From: an uncultured Lachnospiraceae bacterium
GTDB lineage: Bacteria; Bacillota; Clostridia; Lachnospirales; Lachnospiraceae
Direction of reading: 5' to 3'
DNA: 64,000 nt
NCBI GenBank assembly: GCA_910585625.1
Contig: CAJUFQ010000002.1
Location: 25,004 to 89,003, forward strand
A program made the translations under genes and the position numbers. Position 1 is the stretch's first letter. Each line of letters begins with the position of its first letter. Below, one piece after another: positions 44,501-51,228 of this stretch. Under the pieces are notes generated by a model that saw nothing but the letters and a program-made list of their open reading frames with translations, was not told the DNA's origin and did no database searches.

Positions 44501-45641
44501 TAATCATATGGCCTTCAAGCTTCGTCGCTACAATTTTAAAATTTTCGCTTCTGGTCTGCGTGTATTTTCCAATACCGGTAATGTAAACAGTTGCCGTTCC
44601 TAACGTCGTGTTCTGTTCATATCTGGTAATATTGTAATCCGTTCCTTCCACCAACGGAGTGTTAGGATAGTCCGGATCCACCAGAACAAGATCCCCTTCC
44701 TCGAGTTCTACCGCAAGTCCTCCCTTATAAGATTTATCCGGGATATCCCTCGCAAGCTTAATCCTCTGTCCTTCCTCATACCTCGTCTTAGAAATACTCT
44801 TTACAATCGGAAACGTCTTATGTTCACTTACCAGTCCGCCAAACCGGCTGCCCTGTCCCTCAATCCAGGTCTCTGCCTGCCCGGCATAACGGTTGCTGGC
44901 ATAACGCACCACGTACTCGTCTGATTTTAGCGGCGTACCATCATAAGCGACATCCTGAACCGGAGGTTCAATCGCATCCCCGCCCTCATAGGGCCATCCT
45001 CTTGAGAGGTCATCCACAAAATCAAACGTCAGCTTGGAAGCATCCAGCATGGAAATATCAAAACTGATTTCTTTCATGCCAGAATAATTATTCACTCCAA
45101 GTATCGTCACGGTCGCCGTTCCCGGGCCAACGTTATTCGTAAATGAATATGCAAAATCCAAGTCAGCCGTCGTGCTTGTCGTCTGACGGCCCGTCAGTTT
45201 GCGTCCGTTATCCGTCACCGAAATAATCGGCGTAACCACCATATCCGGTTGGGAAATCTCTCGTGCCAATTCATCAGCAGACGGGAATACGATGCCGGAA
45301 GAAGTGATAGGCCTCCTTGTAATCGTAAAGTCAACATCCTGGGTATCCGTCTGGTCTTTCGTATTAGTAACCGTGACCGTAGCGGTTCCCGCATTGGTAT
45401 TGTTACTGTACTTTAGCGTATAGTCCGTCCCTTGTGACAAAACACTGCCACTAAAGTCAGTGACCGTCACCGCCGGCTCCTGCGGGCTTCCATTATACTC
45501 AGCTGCTGCAACCTCTACGTTCGCATTCTGTATCGTCGTCTCTGCAGCACGCACCGTAAGCCCGGACAGATCTACCATCCCGGCTATCATACAGACACTG
45601 AGTGCCAAAGCCATTATTCTCTTGGTCAGATCCCTGTACAT
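38598..45641 (-). CDS. Giant secreted repeat protein, 2347 aa, MBG-like repeats plus two FN3 domains
   Basis: A signal peptide (IMALALSVCMIAGMVDLSGLTVRA) is followed by about 24 repeats of roughly 85 residues. Each has a core like G-x-D-Y-x-x-x-Y-x-N-N-x-N-x-G-T-A-x-V and ends with a G-x-G-N-Y-x-G-T turn, typical of MBG/YDG-like beta-sandwich repeats of surface adhesins. The last 200 residues are two fibronectin type III domains (VKGVKVAKYTNTSITFTWKQ and SKQVALKWKKVKGAKNYQVY). No sorting signal or membrane anchor is seen at the C-terminus, which ends in a basic stretch that may bind wall polymers. AGGAGG lies 8 bases before the ATG. A filamentous surface or biofilm role is likely; the ligand is unknown. 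Confidence 0.9.
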   Translation of the reverse strand: MYRDLTKRIMALALSVCMIAGMVDLSGLTVRAAETTIQNANVEVAAAEYNGSPQEPAVTVTDFSGSVLSQGTDYTLKYSNNTNAGTATVTVTNTKDQTDTQDVDFTITRRPITSSGIVFPSADELAREISQPDMVVTPIISVTDNGRKLTGRQTTSTTADLDFAYSFTNNVGPGTATVTILGVNNYSGMKEISFDISMLDASKLTFDFVDDLSRGWPYEGGDAIEPPVQDVAYDGTPLKSDEYVVRYASNRYAGQAETWIEGQGSRFGGLVSEHKTFPIVKSISKTRYEEGQRIKLARDIPDKSYKGGLAVELEEGDLVLVDPDYPNTPLVEGTDYNITRYEQNTTLGTATVYITGIGKYTQTRSENFKIVATKLEGHMIKTDGATYTYDVNANGSDKDWFDEVKKNLVVSNGDITYQEGADKDFTVAAVDAGTSAGEHKIRVTPTGKGQLVGDPVVATYKVEPRKLNDSGIHCQIVNYTDKIYNGRPKTPGLEIIYESESGGTKKLTAADYVTPFSYQNNTNATTEDSKAGVKATGKGNFTGETEWQSFEIEPIKLTESNATIGGIASPAEYVYTGKPIEINLIVRYNGSNLTKNRDYTVSYENNTDVGSAKLKVTGTGNYEGEFERSFTITQRSLNDSAVRINLTTSMQYTGETLKPEVTITHNGNTLTENTDYSLAYGENINIGTGSVTLTGMGNYKDTVSKTFTIAARNINSGTLSVKDTTPYPPYDFMAGTADDRKYSYTGSEITPVLTVDYTNADVGMQEVHLEKDRDYTLEFSKNKEIGTAQVTIKAMGNFTGSKTLDFTIKGNFADNQFVNIEIPEQVYTSNPIIPKDAKVTFAGKELVDGKDFTVSCDEFTNNTDAGEAVMAIVTGIGNYFGEAQATFKIRPFDLSKDDLEEKEYVVGNIQEEYPFIEVGYSIQPLPQIVHNGNELIKDTNYTVEYGDNNKVGSAFLTIVGDNANYIEKRKKEFKIVPYALDAEYAEGHVDIQGVADVILDSVIAGNDTNAEMADGAVVMSDLKVMYTPVKLDGTEMTARELTADEYDVVYKDNKKIGTATITINGKGNFGGTLTRTFRIRGDLSSDRTQVTIDDCDYTPGKNTPVPTVTYTYDNGVTETLVAGEDYTVKYENNTDATIKSGAKAKATILPVMEEDGSGVKGNYAQSGSDPRSAEFEIRQRDLANTVGTEESKDPLLNVAGIDEAGYEYTGLPIVPEFQVMCDETQLTVGEDGDYTFTAENNLDVYTFATKEDGTRGDRLMPTLIVTAVQDADGNYTGNYKNGFRMEFKINPRQITEETIRTLLRVKGEEYDNTQVPEVDFTGEAIRFPHPDDPNQSDMDVTWSKDGQNTSLREGKDYSVTYEKNVGIGEAEIIIKHIEYSNYEGSYTRKFKIMASIEVVDDPNPPLRYMTLEYDHDVPYGIVDVFPKMMFKDVSSGAPEPYILEEGKDFQIIKSTDPPVDKGNSQNNCNVAGENLPEDQRPTIVVQGIGCYRGTVKRFYNIIPKDLSKDEGDITVEIDGAGTIGDYENAFIYTGQAITPTVKVYNHGQLMQPERDYVVKGYVNNTAISTEDRKAEIIIEAVDGGNYKGQKSFYFNIVQRPIDGMQIEILGDGPIYFSRAEKKPEVEVSYMNGTERIVLSKDDYDITYENNINVANQFIENAPVIIVTGKGSYGGTLRKTFTIEPEPLDESNDDFDITAASALYMGTEATTTVTVIAKDGTPLVEGTDFEMGAYRDNINAGTAYVTIHGIGNYSGSREVPFQIIAPDYTDSFRIAEIPEQTYTGKPIEPKVSVSLELGEGQQITLTESDYSVEYQNNINAGTATVIVKGIGNFGGEARADFKIAPQIIGTEEGVNPGFRLSAIEDQTYTGIGLTPDVELKFNGQAGGEVTPMDGREAEGGLLEKNVDYTLSYHDNVTVGTAGVTITGIGNYSGTIEAQFRILGPMNLADVSKIPAQPYTGSEVTPKPDVTFAGKKLTEGEDYTLSYTDNIVQGTATITITGLGWYTGEKKVTFEIARDFSGETHVKGLASAYTYTGKAITPSVLVEDHGKILSKGTDYQISYSSNTNVGTATVTVTGIGKYSGTANANFKITPQNIGRATASKVGNQTYDGKKKKPNVTIKSDGVTLKKGTDFSVSHVDNKIPGKARIIIKGKGNFTGTKTISYKIVVPKVKGVKVAKYTNTSITFTWKQNKLVSGYEIYNSKNKRVAHIRKNSIVQATVSKLKAGKSETYRVRAVVNQGKYYYSDFVKIKGVTAPKATKITSITSSKSKQVALKWKKVKGAKNYQVYRSTSPKGKYKKIATTNKSSYTDKKATKGKTYHYKIRVGKKIGSKIYYSDYSPVRSIAAKK

Positions 45642-46013
45642 AGTTTTTCCCTCCTGCTCTTGTCTTTCATCCGTAAGCTATAAAGTTATTATTAATGTTC
45701 TTTCGGCATTTTGCATTAAAATAATTATAGCTTAATTTGTATTTCCTAAAAATAACACATATGCTGTGCTTTTTCCGATTAAAGTATAGCACAAATTGTG
45801 CGGCAATACAATTATTTCTTACGGAGTTTCTAGAATATTGTTTCTGTCGCGGCAGCATTCTGCCTCAAGTTCGCGATAATATTATGTAAATCACTTATTG
45901 AAAACAATGGGACTGTCGCACGAATATATTTACTCGTTCAGAAGGCTTATGCAAATTGCCAGTTTAAAATTTTTATCCACCTTTTGACACCCGAATTTAT
46001 TATATAGAAGAAA
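45642..46013. other. 372-base AT-rich intergenic region upstream of the giant protein
   Basis: No protein-coding frame with a ribosome site or RNA gene was recognised here. It holds the candidate promoter of the surface operon (45783-45811), a second possible -10 (TATAAT, complement of 45724-45729) and, near 46000, the terminator of the neighbouring gene. The rest (45812-46000) is AT-rich sequence in which nothing else could be identified; it is long for an operon leader and may hold regulator sites. Confidence 0.5.
45783..45811 (-). promoter_or_regulatory. Candidate sigma-A promoter of the surface-protein operon
   Basis: On the minus strand TTGTAT (complement of 45806-45811) and TATACT (complement of 45783-45788) are separated by 17 bases. 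The leader to the giant gene would be about 135 bases. A second -10-like TATAAT closer to the gene has no good -35. Confidence 0.6.
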
Positions 46014-46050
46014 AAGCCCCGCCTTACCTTCTATGGTAAACGCAGGACTT
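46014..46050 (-). terminator. Terminator of the 46058 gene
   Basis: On the minus strand AAGTCCTGCGTTTACC pairs with GGTAAGGCGGGGCTT (one bulge, three G-U pairs) around a 6-base loop, and the arm ends in TTTTT. It lies 8 bases after the stop codon. Confidence 0.75.
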
Positions 46051-46057
46051 ATCCTTA

Positions 46058-46693
46058 TTATCCCCTATAATCCATGACAGAAGAAGCCTCTTCTGGAAGA
46101 AACTGTTCTAAAAGCTCATACTGCCCATCCAATCCCGAATCGCCAACAGGAGCTGCCACGCCGGAAGTTCGAGCCGGCCCATTCTGCACCTCCCCGGCTG
46201 CACATTCCTCAACCCCTTCTTCTTTGAGATACCCCTTCTTGCGCCCATCTTCCACCGCAGCTTTGACAGCCTCTCCCAACAGCGCGCCGAATTGCGGGTT
46301 CTTCTTGCTCACCTGGGCCACCATCTGGTATGCCTGATGGAGGACATTCTGCTGCTCTTTCTTAGTGGAAGCCTGCTCCAATGAATGCTTTATCCGCTCG
46401 CCCTCTTTCCTGGCAAGTTCTGCCAGCTGCGCCAGCTTGGGGTCAAACTTCATAAGAAATGCTTTCTCTTCCGGCGTGACAGATTCCCCTCTGGCAATTT
46501 TCCTGGCAATCTTTTCCGCCTTCTTGGCATCCCTGCTGCCGTCATCTACTTCTTCCGGTTCCATAATCTGCTGCAAAAACGATTTCTTCTCCCTGTCCGT
46601 TTCCACGCCGGTCAGATTACGGATTACCTGTCCCACATCCACCGTGACATTGCCGACCGCAGCTTTCGCTTCCATAACTGAACTCATATCCAT
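46058..46693 (-). CDS. Hypothetical charged protein, 211 aa
   Basis: This soluble, helical, highly charged protein (KKAEKIARKIARGESVTPEEKAF... and RKEGERIKHSLEQASTKKEQQNVLHQAYQM) has no signal peptide. The C-terminal 50 residues are acidic and low in structure. I do not recognise a family. It lies 90 bases downstream of lgt and ends in its own terminator. The opening MDMSSVMEAKAAVGNVTVDVGQVIRNLTG, with its small hydrophobic residues and no secretion signal, is reminiscent of proteins associated with flagellar export, but that is only an impression. Confidence 0.6.
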   Translation of the reverse strand: MDMSSVMEAKAAVGNVTVDVGQVIRNLTGVETDREKKSFLQQIMEPEEVDDGSRDAKKAEKIARKIARGESVTPEEKAFLMKFDPKLAQLAELARKEGERIKHSLEQASTKKEQQNVLHQAYQMVAQVSKKNPQFGALLGEAVKAAVEDGRKKGYLKEEGVEECAAGEVQNGPARTSGVAAPVGDSGLDGQYELLEQFLPEEASSVMDYRG

Positions 46694-46783
46694 CCCTCCC
46701 GGTTATATTCTGTATTTACCAATTATATCGGCAGGGAATGGCCATTTATTTCCTGATTCTGCTGCCAAATCTGCAGATTTCCG

Positions 46784-47563
46784 TTATTCCTGCCCATTTT
46801 CCGCCTCCGCGCTGCCCTGCCCGGCTGCTTTGCCTGCCCAGACGAACATTGCAATTCCCAGCAGTAAGATTAAAATAGAAATCATCTGCGAGGTAGACAG
46901 GAAACCAATCGCCCCCCGGTAGTCATTGCGCAGCATTTCAATCCCAAACCGCCCGATGCTATAAAGGATACAGTAACCGGCCGCCACCTTTCCTTTCGCA
47001 GGCTTACGCTTGGCATATGCCATCAAAAAGAAAGCGATTGCAAAATCCCCAATGCTGGAATAAATCTGCGTGGGAATCAGTCTGACGCCATTGGGGGCGT
47101 ATTCTGACTGCCAGTATTGGATACTGAGCGCAGAATCCGTCTCCCGCCCATAACAGCAGCCAGCGAAAAAACATCCGATCCTCCCGCACCCCTGCGCAAA
47201 TGCCACTGCCGGAAGCACCAGGTCAAGATAACTGATAAAATCCGCTTTCTTAAATCTGCAATATATAAAACTTGCCAGCACGCCGCCGATGATGCCGCCA
47301 TAAACCACCCAACCATTCTGGAAATCCCACAGGATGGACGGATTCTTCAAAATATCAGGTATGCTGACGGTATAGTAAAGAAGCTTGCTGCCAAGAGAGC
47401 CGCCAAGAACCGCGCACCAGAAAATCCCATACAAAACGTCTGTATCAAGCCCTTTCCTACGCGCCCTGAATTCGCTGATGATAAATGCGCTCAAATAGCC
47501 AAGCGCCGTCATGATTCCATAAATGTGAAGCGTCAGGGGCCCGAGCTGTATTGTATTAACCAT
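46784..47563 (-). CDS. lgt: Prolipoprotein diacylglyceryl transferase
   Basis: The polytopic membrane protein of 259 residues has the Lgt signature GCGRIGCFFAGCCYGRET with neighbouring WVVYGGIIGG and the C-terminal RFGIEMLRNDYRG. Lgt attaches diacylglycerol to the lipobox cysteine of prelipoproteins, the first step of lipoprotein maturation. The ATG at 47563 has AAAGGTGGGG upstream; an earlier ATG at 47584 lies before that site. A sigma-A promoter is visible 37-65 bases upstream. Length and motifs are normal. Confidence 0.95.
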   Translation of the reverse strand: MVNTIQLGPLTLHIYGIMTALGYLSAFIISEFRARRKGLDTDVLYGIFWCAVLGGSLGSKLLYYTVSIPDILKNPSILWDFQNGWVVYGGIIGGVLASFIYCRFKKADFISYLDLVLPAVAFAQGCGRIGCFFAGCCYGRETDSALSIQYWQSEYAPNGVRLIPTQIYSSIGDFAIAFFLMAYAKRKPAKGKVAAGYCILYSIGRFGIEMLRNDYRGAIGFLSTSQMISILILLLGIAMFVWAGKAAGQGSAEAENGQE

Positions 47564-47599
47564 ATTAAATTCCCCACCTTTCATAATAGTCTGTCTACG

Positions 47600-47628
47600 A
47601 TTATACGAAATTTCCGCGCCGATTGCAA
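47600..47628 (-). promoter_or_regulatory. Sigma-A promoter of lgt
   Basis: TTGCAA (47623-47628, palindromic) and a perfect TATAAT (complement of 47600-47605) are separated by 17 bases on the minus strand. Confidence 0.75.
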
Positions 47629-47656
47629 GTTACATGTAGATGCCCTGAATAAATTA

Positions 47657-47665
47657 TGTTACAAT
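47657..47665 (+). promoter_or_regulatory. Possible extended -10 promoter of the methyltransferase gene
   Basis: TGTTACAAT (TG at 47657, TACAAT at 47660-47665) lies 74 bases before the plus-strand methyltransferase start. No convincing -35 accompanies it, as is common for extended -10 promoters. Confidence 0.4.
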
Positions 47666-47738
47666 ATGACCTGAATCAGCAACAGCCAAAAGCGTGCCCG
47701 CCGGCATCCTCTTGGCTGGGAAGAGAGGAATTATAATC

Positions 47739-48602
47739 ATGTGGATTGCAGACAACTGGAAAGATTATGAAGTCATCGACTGCTCACAAGGCGAAAAACT
47801 GGAACGCTGGGCAGATTATATATTGATACGGCCGGATCCGCAAGTTATTTGGGACACCCCGAAGGCGCAGCCAGGCTGGAACAAAAAACACGGACATTAC
47901 CACCGCAGCAAGAAGGGCGGCGGCGAATGGGAATTCTGGAACCTCCCCCAACAGTGGGACATCCAATACAAGAACCTCACCTTCCACCTAAAGCCGTTCA
48001 GCTTCAAGCATACCGGCCTGTTTCCGGAACAAGCCGTGAACTGGGACTGGTTCAGCAGCAAGATACGTCAGGCCGGCCGCCCCATTAAGGTCTTAAACCT
48101 CTTTGCCTACACCGGCGGCGCCACGCTTGCAGCGGCAGCGGCAGGCGCAAGCGTCACCCATGTGGACGCCTCAAAGGGGATGGTAACTTGGGCAAAGGAA
48201 AATGCGATTGCTTCAGGACTCAGCGACGCGCCCATCCGCTGGATTGTTGATGACTGCGTTAAATTTACGGAGCGGGAAATCCGCCGGGGCAATTATTATG
48301 ACGCTATTATCATGGATCCGCCGTCTTACGGCCGGGGGCCCAAAGGGGAAATCTGGAAAATTGAAGACGCTGTTTTCCCATTAATAAACCTATGCGCACA
48401 GCTGCTCTCCAAGAAACCGCTGTTCTTCCTGGTCAATTCCTATACGACCGGCCTGCAGCCTGCCGTGCTTGCCTATATGCTCGGCACAACGCTGCGCAAG
48501 TTCCACGGACACACCGAAGCCCGGGAAATCGGTCTGCCTGTTTCCTCCAGCGGATTAATCCTGCCTTGCGGCGCAAGCGGCAGATGGGAAGCAGCCTCCT
48601 GA
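47739..48602 (+). CDS. Class I SAM-dependent RNA methyltransferase (RlmI/PF10672-like)
   Basis: The 287-residue protein has SAM motif VLNLFAYTGGATLAAAAAGASVTHVDASKG near residue 115 and the catalytic-side motif AIIMDPPSYGRGP near 190, as in RlmI/RlmK-type 23S rRNA cytosine methyltransferases and the PF10672 group. The N-terminal 100 residues have aromatic-rich beta strands (GGGEWEFWNLPQQWDIQY) in place of a PUA domain. GAGAGG lies about 10 bases before the ATG at 47739. It is a single gene with its own terminator, so it is probably a housekeeping RNA modification enzyme. The target base is not determinable. Confidence 0.85.
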   Translation: MWIADNWKDYEVIDCSQGEKLERWADYILIRPDPQVIWDTPKAQPGWNKKHGHYHRSKKGGGEWEFWNLPQQWDIQYKNLTFHLKPFSFKHTGLFPEQAVNWDWFSSKIRQAGRPIKVLNLFAYTGGATLAAAAAGASVTHVDASKGMVTWAKENAIASGLSDAPIRWIVDDCVKFTEREIRRGNYYDAIIMDPPSYGRGPKGEIWKIEDAVFPLINLCAQLLSKKPLFFLVNSYTTGLQPAVLAYMLGTTLRKFHGHTEAREIGLPVSSSGLILPCGASGRWEAAS

Positions 48603-48608
48603 AAAAGA

Positions 48609-48644
48609 GGCGGATAGCTTGCAAATTGCTGCAAACTATCCGCC
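48609..48644. terminator. Bidirectional terminator between convergent genes
   Basis: A 15-base stem (GGCGGATAGCTTGCA and its near-complement, one wobble) with a 6-base loop follows the methyltransferase stop by 6 bases and faces the L,D-transpeptidase end. A-rich and T-rich flanks are short but present. Confidence 0.8.
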
Positions 48645-48669
48645 CCTTAGGCATCTCTGTTTTCCAATA

Positions 48670-50151
48670 TCACTGCCCTTCTTCTCTCGCTTCCGGGTCT
48701 TTGTACGAAAATGCATTGGAAATCTTGGCATTTTCCGCTGTCAGCTCCACCTCTTCCCTGTAAAAAGCAATCACGGGCGTACCTACTTCAATATTCTCAT
48801 ATATCTTCTGCGCTACCTCAAGGGGCGCGTTGATACAGCCATGGGATCCGCCGGACTTATAGATATCCCCGCCAAATCTTCCGCCTCGCCAAGAGGCGTC
48901 GTGAATGCCTACGTTATAAGCAAACGGCATGAAATATGTTACATCCGACTCATAGTCCTCGCCTTTCAGAACTGCCGGGCTGTCCTTGTAGACAATTTTG
49001 AATACGCCGTCCGGCGACCCGTTATTCCTGTTGATATTTCCGGTAACCACGTCGCTTTCCACAACCAATTCACCGTCTTCATAATACCACATATGCTGCT
49101 TCGTGTAGTCAATCTCGACATATGTATTGCCTATGTCATCTTTCCCCTCTACATAAGCACGCTGGGAATAAACAGGCTCTCGGTTAACCGGCTTGCCAGC
49201 CTTTAAATCCGCTTTCAGCTGCTCAGCTTCCCCTGGCTTGTCCACAATCCACCCATAATCCCCGCCGCCGATTTCAACATCATCGCCCGAGGATGTGTGG
49301 AACTTGCGTACATCCGCATACGTATTGTATTTGCTGGCAAGCATCTGCACATAGTCTGTAATCTTGTCTTCTTTCAGGGAAACCTTAAACCCTTCAACTG
49401 TAAGGAAATCACGAATCTGCTCCTTGTCCAGCGTCTCCTCATAATCTTTAATCTGATAATTTATCACGGCATTCTCATACTTCTCAATCCGTTCCATCGT
49501 CTTCACAATCTCATCGCTCTCAGACGTGTATTCCGGGCTGACATAGTCCTCATCCGTAAGCTGGACGGAAGTCTCTCCCGCAGACACCGCCTGCTTGACC
49601 TTCGCCAGTACGTTTTCAAACTCCATGCGGTTACCCAATATCTCAGGTTCCACATAATAGCCGTCGTCGCCCAGCTCAATGCGCGCGCTTTCCGGATCCG
49701 TAATATTTTCTTCCTGAAAGCAGTCCATATCTTTAACCGCCTTGGAAATTAATTCTTCCTTATACTCCATGGTAATGGGTACCTGGCTCTCGCGGGGACT
49801 GAAAATCGCGCCTAACCACTGTACTGGCTCCTGACTATCCAGCAGTTTCTCAACTGAGCCGTCCGGCACATAAGAGCATTCAATATCCCCGCCGTAAACA
49901 TGGTGCTTTTCGCCATCCCTGTCATACACGGTCAGAAGGTAATCTTCCACGCCTTCTCCTACCTTTTCCTCGGCTTCCGCAAGGCTCATGCCGCCGACCC
50001 GCCAGCCGTTTATCTTAGCACGGAAGAAAAAATGGCTGCTGAAATAGAATGAAATCGCAAAATACACTCCAACCAGCAAACTGACCGTCATCAGGACGCT
50101 CACGCCCACTATCACAATTTTCTGCTTTCCCCTGCGTCTACGTTTTGCCAT
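48670..50151 (-). CDS. L,D-transpeptidase (YkuD) with peptidoglycan-binding-like domains
   Basis: The 493-residue protein has a basic start and one membrane anchor (VIVGVSVLMTVSLLVGVYFAI, about 14-34), then an extracellular helical/beta region of the PG_binding_4 kind (about 75-300). The YkuD catalytic domain starts near YVEIDYTKQHMWYYEDG and ends with SGGSHGCINAP (C439 catalytic, with the preceding His). It cross-links peptidoglycan by 3-3 bonds and resists most beta-lactams. The ATG at 50151 has GAGGG 7 bases upstream. It lies 16 bases after a small unknown gene, with which it is probably cotranscribed. Confidence 0.93.
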   Translation of the reverse strand: MAKRRRRGKQKIVIVGVSVLMTVSLLVGVYFAISFYFSSHFFFRAKINGWRVGGMSLAEAEEKVGEGVEDYLLTVYDRDGEKHHVYGGDIECSYVPDGSVEKLLDSQEPVQWLGAIFSPRESQVPITMEYKEELISKAVKDMDCFQEENITDPESARIELGDDGYYVEPEILGNRMEFENVLAKVKQAVSAGETSVQLTDEDYVSPEYTSESDEIVKTMERIEKYENAVINYQIKDYEETLDKEQIRDFLTVEGFKVSLKEDKITDYVQMLASKYNTYADVRKFHTSSGDDVEIGGGDYGWIVDKPGEAEQLKADLKAGKPVNREPVYSQRAYVEGKDDIGNTYVEIDYTKQHMWYYEDGELVVESDVVTGNINRNNGSPDGVFKIVYKDSPAVLKGEDYESDVTYFMPFAYNVGIHDASWRGGRFGGDIYKSGGSHGCINAPLEVAQKIYENIEVGTPVIAFYREEVELTAENAKISNAFSYKDPEAREEGQ

Positions 50152-50167
50152 GCACATCCCTCAATTC

Positions 50168-50572
50168 TTATTTTTCATTTTCTATGGGTGAGACATATAG
50201 CATGAACTCAACCAGTTCCCCCTGCTTTCCAAACTTCTTGGGAAACACCTCCGCCACTACCGGCTGCATCTGCCCATTGATTTTCCGCTGGTAAGAACAG
50301 GTCACCTCTGTCCCGCCGCTGCTAAACTCTTCCTGCAGATGCTCCAGGGACAGCAGCTTGGAGATACTCTCCCGATCGCTCTCTTCAACCATCTCCCGCA
50401 CTACAAGCTGAAGCATCTTCTCATATCTGCTGGAATGGAAATCATCCCTGAGGAATTCCGCCAGCTTTTTCTCTTCCTGAGGCCCTTTCAAAACCCTGCA
50501 GCTATCTGGTTCCAGAGATACCCTCATAATCTTAAAGTAGCCCGGAACCTCACTATTTTCCTGAAATTTCAT
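50168..50572 (-). CDS. Hypothetical protein, 134 aa
   Basis: This soluble acidic protein begins MKFQENSEVPGYFKIMRVSLEPDSCRVLKG and ends TCSYQRKINGQMQPVVAEVFPKKFGKQGELVEFMLYVSPI. The last part resembles the beta-sheet core of PAS-like domains found before GGDEF domains, but no output domain is attached. There is no signal peptide. It precedes the L,D-transpeptidase by 16 bases and follows nrdG by 134 bases. It could be a small sensory protein; the family is not secure. Confidence 0.6.
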   Translation of the reverse strand: MKFQENSEVPGYFKIMRVSLEPDSCRVLKGPQEEKKLAEFLRDDFHSSRYEKMLQLVVREMVEESDRESISKLLSLEHLQEEFSSGGTEVTCSYQRKINGQMQPVVAEVFPKKFGKQGELVEFMLYVSPIENEK

Positions 50573-50706
50573 GTTTCTTATACTTCCCTTTACCTAATAA
50601 TATCACTAGTTGTCTGCAAGATAATTTATCTTTTGCAAATTATTTCTTATGGTTTTATTAATTCCCTGCGGTATGCAGCTATCTGCAAACGCCATGAGCG
50701 GAACTC

Positions 50707-51228
50707 TCATAACTGCAAAAGGCAGACCCTGCCCTGCCTAAGGCTCTTTGGCACATCTATGATTCTCTGGTTTCGTGAACCGCGAAACTGCAGGGAGATA
50801 TCCTTCTGCGCCTCACAGAATTCCCCGTCCACCAGGACGTCCAGCAGCGACAGCATCTCATCTGTCGCCTCGCACCTCGCCCTGCTACATTCCCACAGCT
50901 CTTCATCCAGCAAGTACCCCGTGTAACACCAGATGCTCTTGTGAGGATACCGTTCCCTGGCTTTCCTGAGGAATGGCAGCAGCGCGCGCTGGTTCTGCGG
51001 TTCAAACGGCTCTCCTCCAAGCACTGTCAGCCCGGCGACAAAGTCAGGCTCCAGCAGTGCAAGCAGACGCTCTTCCACAGCTTTTGTAAACTCCTGCCCA
51101 TAGCGAAAATCCCAAGTCTCCGCATTGAAACAGCCCTTGCAGTGATGGGTACAGCCTGAAACAAACAGCGATACACGCACACCTGGCCCATTCGCAACAT
51201 CTGTCCTCTTGATTTCCCCATAATTCAT
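50707..51228 (-). CDS. nrdG: Anaerobic ribonucleotide reductase activating protein
   Basis: The 173-residue radical-SAM enzyme has VSGCTHHCKGCFN (C26-x3-C30-x2-C33) for the [4Fe-4S] cluster and TVLGGEPFEPQN typical of NrdG. It generates the glycyl radical on NrdD. Its ATG at 51228 shares a base with the nrdD stop (TAATG), so synthesis is coupled. An upstream extension to 51303 would lie inside nrdD and has no ribosome site. Normal length. Confidence 0.95.
   Translation of the reverse strand: MNYGEIKRTDVANGPGVRVSLFVSGCTHHCKGCFNAETWDFRYGQEFTKAVEERLLALLEPDFVAGLTVLGGEPFEPQNQRALLPFLRKARERYPHKSIWCYTGYLLDEELWECSRARCEATDEMLSLLDVLVDGEFCEAQKDISLQFRGSRNQRIIDVPKSLRQGRVCLLQL

Noticed and set aside
39000..44600. 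Several plus-strand frames of 90-384 codons opposite the giant repeat protein
   Set aside because: They mirror the repetitive minus-strand coding sequence, have no ribosome sites and no recognisable domain.
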